Origin: Paenibacillus mendelii
GTDB taxonomy: Bacteria; Bacillota; Bacilli; Paenibacillales; Paenibacillaceae
Length of the DNA: 64,000 nt
Direction: 5' to 3'
Assembly: GCF_024498075.1 (NCBI RefSeq)
Contig: NZ_JANHOF010000001.1
Coordinates: 372,001-436,000 of the forward strand
Made by a program: the position numbers and the translations under genes. The notes below the pieces were generated by a model that saw only the letters and a program-made list of their open reading frames with translations, was not told where the DNA came from and made no database searches. Below are positions 58,786 to 64,000 of the stretch, piece by piece. Position 1 is the stretch's first letter. Each line of letters begins with the position of its first letter.

Positions 58786-60210
58786 ATGAGAAGAAGTTGG
58801 AAAATGGCGCTTGGCGTAAGTTTGTGTACGGGGGTGCTGTTAGCGGGATCGCAGGGCTTAACCTCAACATCGGCCGATGGCACGCTGATCAGCAACAACA
58901 TTCGCAGTCAACAGACGGATCTGAATTTACTGTGGGAAGTACAGGCAAGCAGCACGAACAAAATGACGACTTCGAGTTCTGCAGAAGCGGCACTGTTTCC
59001 GATGGTTGGGCAGGTTGCCTATGTGCCGAAGAGTTCAGCGACAGGCCGCAGCCCTCTCTATCGTCTGTATAACGGCTCGAGCGATCACATGGTTTCATTG
59101 ACGGCCGGCGAAGGCGGTTATACGACTGAGGCCACGATTGGATACCCTTGGAACGCTGCAACGAAGCCAGCGGGAACGACGGCTATGTTCCGCGGACTCA
59201 ACTCCTCTGGCGACCACGCACTGATGTCCGATCATCAGCAGTACTCGGGCTATTCCGTCGAAGGCTTGGGCAATGCTTATTCGTACCCCCGGTTTGGCAG
59301 CCAAGTTCCGTTGTTGACGCTGACCGGTTCCGCAATGACAGTGAAGTCCAATCTTGCAGCAGGCGGCGTGATCTGGGAGCTGTGGTGGAATGGCAAGCAG
59401 ATGATCGACAACTATGATTACGGACGTGAAATCCAAGCTTCGATGAGCTTCCAAGACTCCAATGCCCTTCCGACCGAAGGCGGCGATTTCGTCTCGAATT
59501 CCAATAAGAATTATATGCATGGCTCGCCGATCGCATCATCCGGCAATACCATCACGACGACCTCCAAGAAACAAAGCACGCGTGCCGTCCCTTTAGAGTG
59601 GAACTATACGTCGTTTAATGGCGGATTGGCCGATGTCCCGGTCATCTACAAAGACTGGAAGCTAGGTAAAGACATAACCCTTGACGATCAGGGCATGGAT
59701 CTTGGCACCGGGTTTAATAATTTACGTGCACAGATCATGCGCTACGATACCGTTCTGGATATTCCACAGACGTTATACGGATCTAATATTGAGATTCCTA
59801 CCGCTTATCTGAGCAATGATCTCCGGCGCGGCTTCACGTTCGACGCTACTCAATCTGATATTAATGCAGGTTTATCGGAGAAGACCGTCAGCGATTATAC
59901 GCAGCTGGATTCCCAGACCTACCATTTGCAATACAGCGTTGATGCCGGAGGCGTAATCTATGCAACCGATAATTTGCAGTATGCCCTTGGCATCTACGGC
60001 TCTCAGCCGAGTATAGGCGGGTCGGCCACATACTTCACGTTATGGAAATTCGGCAGCTTTAGCAGCCCGTTCGTCACCAAATGGTCTGCCGGCAATGGAT
60101 GGTCCACGTTTAATGCAGGCGAAAACCGTTTCACGACGTATGTCATTGCAGGTACGCTGGACGATGTCCGCACTGCGATGAGACGTATGTATATGATGGG
60201 CTACCGTTAA
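58786..60210 (+). CDS. Secreted protein with a DUF5648-like domain
   Basis: Protein of 474 residues with a signal peptide (~1-30, cleavage after SADG-type sequence) and GGAGG before the ATG. Residues ~75-165 look like a DUF5648 beta-trefoil-like repeat: SPLYRLYNGSSDHMVSLTAG, TEATIGYPWN, and TAMFRGLNSSGDHALMSDHQ. The remaining ~300 residues are beta-rich, with AAGGVIWELWWNGKQMIDN and YDYGREIQASMSF, similar in style to sugar-binding mutarotase-like folds. No catalytic residues could be fixed. Probably a cell-surface or released carbohydrate-binding protein. Followed by a strong terminator. Confidence 0.7.
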   Translation: MRRSWKMALGVSLCTGVLLAGSQGLTSTSADGTLISNNIRSQQTDLNLLWEVQASSTNKMTTSSSAEAALFPMVGQVAYVPKSSATGRSPLYRLYNGSSDHMVSLTAGEGGYTTEATIGYPWNAATKPAGTTAMFRGLNSSGDHALMSDHQQYSGYSVEGLGNAYSYPRFGSQVPLLTLTGSAMTVKSNLAAGGVIWELWWNGKQMIDNYDYGREIQASMSFQDSNALPTEGGDFVSNSNKNYMHGSPIASSGNTITTTSKKQSTRAVPLEWNYTSFNGGLADVPVIYKDWKLGKDITLDDQGMDLGTGFNNLRAQIMRYDTVLDIPQTLYGSNIEIPTAYLSNDLRRGFTFDATQSDINAGLSEKTVSDYTQLDSQTYHLQYSVDAGGVIYATDNLQYALGIYGSQPSIGGSATYFTLWKFGSFSSPFVTKWSAGNGWSTFNAGENRFTTYVIAGTLDDVRTAMRRMYMMGYR

Positions 60211-60242
60211 GACCGGTCTGCATTCACCGTCTAACAAAGGAG

Positions 60243-60283
60243 AAAGCGGGGCGCTATTCCGATGGAATAGTCCCCGCTTTTCG
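60243..60283 (+). terminator. Terminator after the secreted protein gene
   Basis: AAAGCGGGG-CG-CTATTCC (60243-60260) pairs with GGAATAG-T-CCCCGCTTT (60264-60280), followed by TTCGG. Very stable stem. Confidence 0.8.
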
Positions 60284-60422
60284 GCTGTTATCCATTCATT
60301 CGAGACTTCAGCGGTGACGACGAGCATCGCCATGACATCGGATGCTGCAGTCTATGGCGAGTATGCTGTAGGCACGGTTTCAAATCGCTTCTTCCTTCAT
60401 CCGGGGATGGACCTCAGCAATT

Positions 60423-62012
60423 TTAGCTTAAATTGTTGGCGACCACCTTGTGGGACCCGCCAGCGTCGTTTATGGCAGGGAGCGGACAGGAACTGGTATC
60501 ATTCCCCGTTATGAGGTAGTAATCGATCGCTGGGTTAGTAATGCTGATGCCCCGGCCTACACCGCTGACATTCGAAGTAGAGATGACGTTGCCCGTGACG
60601 GAGTAGCCGCACTTGGCCGGGCCCGAGCCGTCGATCAGAATCCCCGTATTTTTGAATTGGACGATATGATTGCCTTCGATCGTAACTTTGCTCAATCCCT
60701 GATTGGCGATAATGCTGATCCCGTTGTCGTTGGCGCCGGAAATCTCGTTATTGCTGATGATATGGCCGCCCGAAGCGCCGGAGGTCGGGGCGATTCGTAT
60801 GCCGGTGCCCCCGCCGATGATGTTGTTGCCGGCGATTTTCACACTGCTCGCGTTGGCAATGTCAATGTGCTTCTGAGGGTTGGTAAGGAAGTCATTGTTG
60901 TTGATCTCGATATGCGACCCGCCGGTTAGACGGATCACGCTGTCTTTGCCGTCATGATTGGCAAACGTGTTCCGGGAGAAAATGATTCGCCCGCCGGCGG
61001 AAACGACGAACGGCGAAGGTGAACCGACCCAGGAGTTGTCGATGCGGACGAAGGTCGCGTTCGTATCGCATTCGAAGGCTGCGACCGTCGCCGTTTCCAG
61101 ATCGCAGTCCAGCAGCGAGACCCAGAATATCGAGGTGCAATCGGTAATCTGCACGCAGCGGGAGAAGCCGTTGTTATTGGCGATAATGAGCCGGTAAGCA
61201 GAAATGCTGTCGCACATGCCGGTTACCTTAAGGCCGGTTCCGCGCGCGGTGTCGTTGCCGTTCATGCCGATACGCCCGCCGTAGAACGAAACGTCGGCCG
61301 CCTTGCGGGCGTGGATGCAGATGTCGCAGCCCGCGATATTCGTATTGACGAACGTAAAGCCCAATCCCTTATGCGGCGTATCGTCGGACCCCAGCTGGAT
61401 GCCCGTGCCGAAGCCTTCTACATACAAGTCCCGGGAGGACGAATAGTAAGCGCTGTAGTACAAAATACCGGTCCCCGTAACTGCGCCGCCATTCGTGAAG
61501 CCCGCGCGTTTGACCGCCAGCCGGTCCAGTACGGCTGCAGAGATGAAGCCGGTTCCGCTCCCTACCTGGATCGCAATAGAGGCCGATGAGACAATCCACG
61601 TTCCGTAGGTCGGAAAATCCCAATTCGAGCTTGCTTCCCCCACCAGCCCCCCATTGCTCGGGATGTACAATGTCGCTGTCGTTTTGTACCGCCCGCTTGG
61701 GAGATAGACCATCCTGCAGCTGTCGAGCGCGCTTTGGATGGCGGCTGTGTCATCGGTTACACCATCCCCGACAGCACCGTAATCTTTGGCATTGCAGCAG
61801 CAGCCATGCGTCTCTTCAGCAGCGTCTGCGCTCCGAGCGGGGAACGGCCACTCGCCCGACTTGAGCGCCATCAGCCCCGCTCCGGCAATGGCCGCTGCGC
61901 CCGCGGTTTTCAGCAGCTGCCTGCGGCTTATTCCTTTTTCCTGAACAGGCGCCGTTTCGTTGTCGGAGATCGCCGCCTGCAAGTCTTGCTCGCGTTCTTT
62001 TTGCTCATCCAC
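60423..62012 (-). CDS. Tat-exported right-handed beta-helix protein (pectate lyase-3 superfamily)
   Basis: Protein of 529 residues from GTG 62012 (AGGAAGTG upstream). A polar N-terminus of 27 residues leads to a twin-arginine signal, GISRRQLLKTAGAAAIAGAG (Arg 30-31). After an unusual CCC cluster (THGCCCNAKD) comes the Pectate_lyase_3/GH55 opening DYGAVGDGVTDDTAAIQSAL, then a long right-handed beta-helix rich in N-rungs (IEINNNDFL, VKIAGNNIIG, HIISNNEISG, VTIEGNHIVQF). Acts outside the cell on a polysaccharide, or is a phage-like/spore-surface beta-helix; the exact substrate is unknown. Second protein of the window with a Tat signal. The neighbouring secreted gene at 62134 is transcribed in the same direction. 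Confidence 0.85.
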   Translation of the reverse strand: MDEQKEREQDLQAAISDNETAPVQEKGISRRQLLKTAGAAAIAGAGLMALKSGEWPFPARSADAAEETHGCCCNAKDYGAVGDGVTDDTAAIQSALDSCRMVYLPSGRYKTTATLYIPSNGGLVGEASSNWDFPTYGTWIVSSASIAIQVGSGTGFISAAVLDRLAVKRAGFTNGGAVTGTGILYYSAYYSSSRDLYVEGFGTGIQLGSDDTPHKGLGFTFVNTNIAGCDICIHARKAADVSFYGGRIGMNGNDTARGTGLKVTGMCDSISAYRLIIANNNGFSRCVQITDCTSIFWVSLLDCDLETATVAAFECDTNATFVRIDNSWVGSPSPFVVSAGGRIIFSRNTFANHDGKDSVIRLTGGSHIEINNNDFLTNPQKHIDIANASSVKIAGNNIIGGGTGIRIAPTSGASGGHIISNNEISGANDNGISIIANQGLSKVTIEGNHIVQFKNTGILIDGSGPAKCGYSVTGNVISTSNVSGVGRGISITNPAIDYYLITGNDTSSCPLPAINDAGGSHKVVANNLS

Positions 62013-62070
62013 CGTTAATCACTTCCTTCCTCAGATTAGTCGCCTTCACGCCATGTTCATGTTAGACCCG

Positions 62071-62109
62071 AAAACCGGCTGGCGGCAGTCTTTACAGGTA
62101 CCGCCAGCC
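62071..62109 (-). terminator. Terminator after the large secreted protein gene
   Basis: GGCTGGCGG (62077-62085) pairs with CCGCCAGCC (62101-62109); on the minus strand it is followed by GGTTTTCGG. It lies 25 bases past the stop at 62134. Confidence 0.6.
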
Positions 62110-62133
62110 TTGAGCGCCTTTATTGATTGCAAT

Positions 62134-64000
62134 TCAGTTACGCTTGGCCGGGTGTACGAGCAGCTTCTCTGTCGCGCTCATCGCGCCGTTGCCGGATATC
62201 GTCGCCGTTATCCGCGAATTTCCGGGCTTCAATGCGCGCATCAGCCCCGTGCCGGACTCTACCGTTGCCACTTTCGTTTTCTCGCTGCTGAAGACGATCC
62301 CTTCCGTTATTCGGCTGTCGACGCCGTCATTGTAATGGCCGATTACGATCGCATAGGCCGTCTTGCCTACTTGCAAGGGGGACGGCAGCTTCAAGCTGAT
62401 GCTTTCCAGAATTGGCTCGATGACGATCCGGAATTGTCCGGTTATGCCGGGATTGCTCTCCGATGCGACCGTAATGACCGCTTCGCCCCGTTTGATGCCC
62501 TTCACCATACCGGTACGGGCATCGACCTTTGCTACGTTCGCATCGCTGCTTCGAAACGTCAGATCGCCGGGCGCCGGTTTCACGGAGCCGTCGGTGTAGA
62601 CCGCCTGCACGTTGGCATCGGCGCTCGCACCGACCGCAAGCTTGGCCGGCAGTGCGATGTCAAGCCTTTCCATGCCGTTGAACGTCATATCTGCCCATAG
62701 CGCCTGATTGTCGCCGTCGCCGACCCACATCACTTGCCCCCACTTCGTATGGCCGTCTTGATCATCGTTATCCGTGGCGAGCAGCGACATGCCGATGACG
62801 GCGCCCCCCTTCGGCGTAAACGGATACACGTTCAACACGCGCCAAGGAATCGCCGCTTCGAGCACATAACCGCTGTCCATGGCCTTAGCCGAGACTTCAC
62901 CGTCGTCGAAAGCATACTCGCGGACGCCGTCGTCATGCCCTTCCCGGATGAAGATTCTCGGATCCTCGGCACCCTGCTCGCCGCCGGGCGTGAACATGAT
63001 CGCATAGTCGCCGTCACGGTAACCGCTGCCGGTTTTGTTGCGGTCGATGTCCAGGAATAGCATGGTTGCATCCGATAAATACATTTGCGCGCCGGTATTC
63101 GTGAAATGGATAACGTTATCCGACCGCTGCTCCAGCAAATACAGATACTCGTCGTCCCATTTGATTTTATAGCGGCTCGTCAAGTCGGCGGCGTCCGCGA
63201 TCGCGCCCCATACTTTGCCATATTTCATGACCATCGGCGAATCGGGGGCAATCGTCAACTCGTCGGCGTCGTCCCATTCGCCGGCGGCCGCTTGCCCGTC
63301 GATCGTAATGGCGGGCGACGCCTGCTGCGCCCGATACGAAGGAGTCCCGTTCCTGACGCTGATCGGCAGCGCGTGAACCGTCTCCTCCGCACCGGCCGTC
63401 GCCTTCAGTTTCAGGCTGTATTCCCCGGCGGGCGTATCATCCGCCGCCGCCAGCGTAACCGCGACGACTTTCGATTGCGAGGAACCGAGCGCGAATTGCG
63501 AAGGCGCAGCCGTCACGTCCAGCGGCACCGTCCGCTCGCCGGACAGACTCGCTTTCGAAAGCAGGGCGCCATGCCCGTCTTCCGGGAAACTGTCGGCGAT
63601 TTTAACATACAGCTCGCGATTGCCGGAGACATAGTCGCCAATGTCATAGACACGTTCCTTGCGGTTTCCCAAGTCGGTTACCGGTTGAAGCTCCCGATCC
63701 GCGACCGTCCAATCGGACGCGACGAGCGCCCACTGCGGATCGTCCGGCTGAATGGTCAAGCCGCTTGCGAATGCGACTTCGAATTGATTGCCGATATCGA
63801 GGGACAGCCTCGGATCATTGATCCCTTCCGGCAAGACGAATTTATAGATGGCATACCGGTCTCCGTCGGTATAGCGGAAGTTACCCGCGTTGACGCCAGA
63901 CAGATGGTCCTTGACCAAATAAGGCGATTCGTCCGCGGTACCCGGAACGAAGGAGAGCAGCTGCTGCGGTTGGCTAATCGGCAGAGCTTCCAGGTTCACC
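62134..64000 (-). CDS. Large secreted protein with CBM9-like and BIG2 domains, cut by the right edge
   Basis: Only the C-terminal ~621 residues are inside the window; the GTG at the edge is an internal codon. Seen in order: a beta-rich region with DPRLSLDIGNQFEVAFAS and a linker (QFALGSSQSKVVAVTLAAA); a CBM9-type sugar-binding domain (TIDGQAAAGEWDDADELTI, WDDEYLYLLEQR, AAIPWRVLNVYPF); and two Ig-like BIG2 domains (VTFRSS-type SSDANVAKVDARTGMV and SSEKTKVATVESGTGLM). Such proteins are very large extracellular polysaccharidases or adhesins of Paenibacillus. No catalytic domain is visible in this part. The stretch is markedly GC-rich compared with the rest of the window. Confidence 0.8.
   Translation of the reverse strand, partial: VNLEALPISQPQQLLSFVPGTADESPYLVKDHLSGVNAGNFRYTDGDRYAIYKFVLPEGINDPRLSLDIGNQFEVAFASGLTIQPDDPQWALVASDWTVADRELQPVTDLGNRKERVYDIGDYVSGNRELYVKIADSFPEDGHGALLSKASLSGERTVPLDVTAAPSQFALGSSQSKVVAVTLAAADDTPAGEYSLKLKATAGAEETVHALPISVRNGTPSYRAQQASPAITIDGQAAAGEWDDADELTIAPDSPMVMKYGKVWGAIADAADLTSRYKIKWDDEYLYLLEQRSDNVIHFTNTGAQMYLSDATMLFLDIDRNKTGSGYRDGDYAIMFTPGGEQGAEDPRIFIREGHDDGVREYAFDDGEVSAKAMDSGYVLEAAIPWRVLNVYPFTPKGGAVIGMSLLATDNDDQDGHTKWGQVMWVGDGDNQALWADMTFNGMERLDIALPAKLAVGASADANVQAVYTDGSVKPAPGDLTFRSSDANVAKVDARTGMVKGIKRGEAVITVASESNPGITGQFRIVIEPILESISLKLPSPLQVGKTAYAIVIGHYNDGVDSRITEGIVFSSEKTKVATVESGTGLMRALKPGNSRITATISGNGAMSATEKLLVHPAKRN

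Noticed and set aside
61960-62700. Plus-strand frame of 246 codons at the right end
   Set aside because: Spans a terminator and the ends of two supported minus-strand genes; caused by high GC content.

Overview
The window looks like a chromosomal segment of an endospore-forming, Gram-positive soil bacterium of the Paenibacillus/Cohnella type. The evidence is a spore germinant-receptor operon, a spoVA operon, two YesM/YesN-type two-component systems, Lpl-type sugar ABC permeases with no ATPase of their own, several secreted plant-polysaccharide enzymes, and strong AGGAGG ribosome-binding sites. No tRNA, rRNA, CRISPR array, insertion sequence or prophage was seen. Base composition is uneven: the ger operon (4-8 kb) is relatively AT-rich and the last 2 kb on the right is clearly GC-rich.

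Layout. 0-3 kb: a sensor kinase and its response regulator (minus strand, regulator cut by the left edge). 3-8.3 kb: a lipoprotein, then a germinant-receptor operon in the order A-C-D-B, where D is a 77-residue membrane protein. 8.4-11.7 kb: an amidohydrolase, a broken HTH gene, a VOC protein and a murE paralogue with an amber codon. 12-15.3 kb: spoVAC-spoVAD-spoVAE led by a DUF421/DUF1657 (2Duf-type) gene, with a divergent DUF1657 gene, resembling the spoVA2mob class linked to wet-heat resistance of spores. 15.3-21 kb: a MoxR ATPase with a VWA/metallopeptidase partner split by an opal codon, then a pentapeptide protein, a zinc phospholipase-like protein and an MBL hydrolase. 21-26.2 kb: small genes, an MFS exporter, a membrane PDZ-Lon protease, an SPL-type radical SAM protein and a frameshifted 2OG-Fe(II) oxygenase. 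26.6-35.4 kb: a minus-strand carbohydrate-oxidation cluster (Ldh-type and zinc-type dehydrogenases, two SDRs, a mutarotase-like protein, a UlaG-like hydrolase, a deleted GH36 galactosidase, an MFS permease). 35.5-40 kb: miscellaneous genes, including a divergent LysR/DMT pair with a conspicuous dyad. 40.7-52.4 kb: a polysaccharide-use locus (two paralogous GH28-like proteins, a kinase with two sensor domains, its regulator, and an ABC importer). 53-55.5 kb: multicopper oxidase, ZIP transporter and TatA. 55.7-64 kb: small membrane proteins, a nucleotidyltransferase, an AraC regulator, a secreted DUF5648-like protein, a Tat-exported beta-helix protein and a large secreted protein cut by the right edge.

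How the genes fit together. The germinant receptor and the spoVA proteins both act at the spore inner membrane. The 40-52 kb genes form a sense-import-degrade unit: the kinase/regulator pair probably switches on the solute-binding protein, the two permeases and the GH28-like enzymes. The TatA operon carries its own apparent Tat substrate, the multicopper oxidase; a second Tat-signal protein lies at 60.4-62 kb.

A notable feature is the number of broken genes between 9.5 and 40.5 kb: a remnant HTH gene, murE (TAG), the VWA protein (TGA), the oxygenase (one-base deletion in a C run), the GH36 gene (internal deletion) and an unrecognised remnant near 40.4 kb. These are either real decay or draft-sequence errors; raw reads would decide. 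Many gene starts were moved inward to the codon with a good ribosome-binding site, often TTG or GTG.
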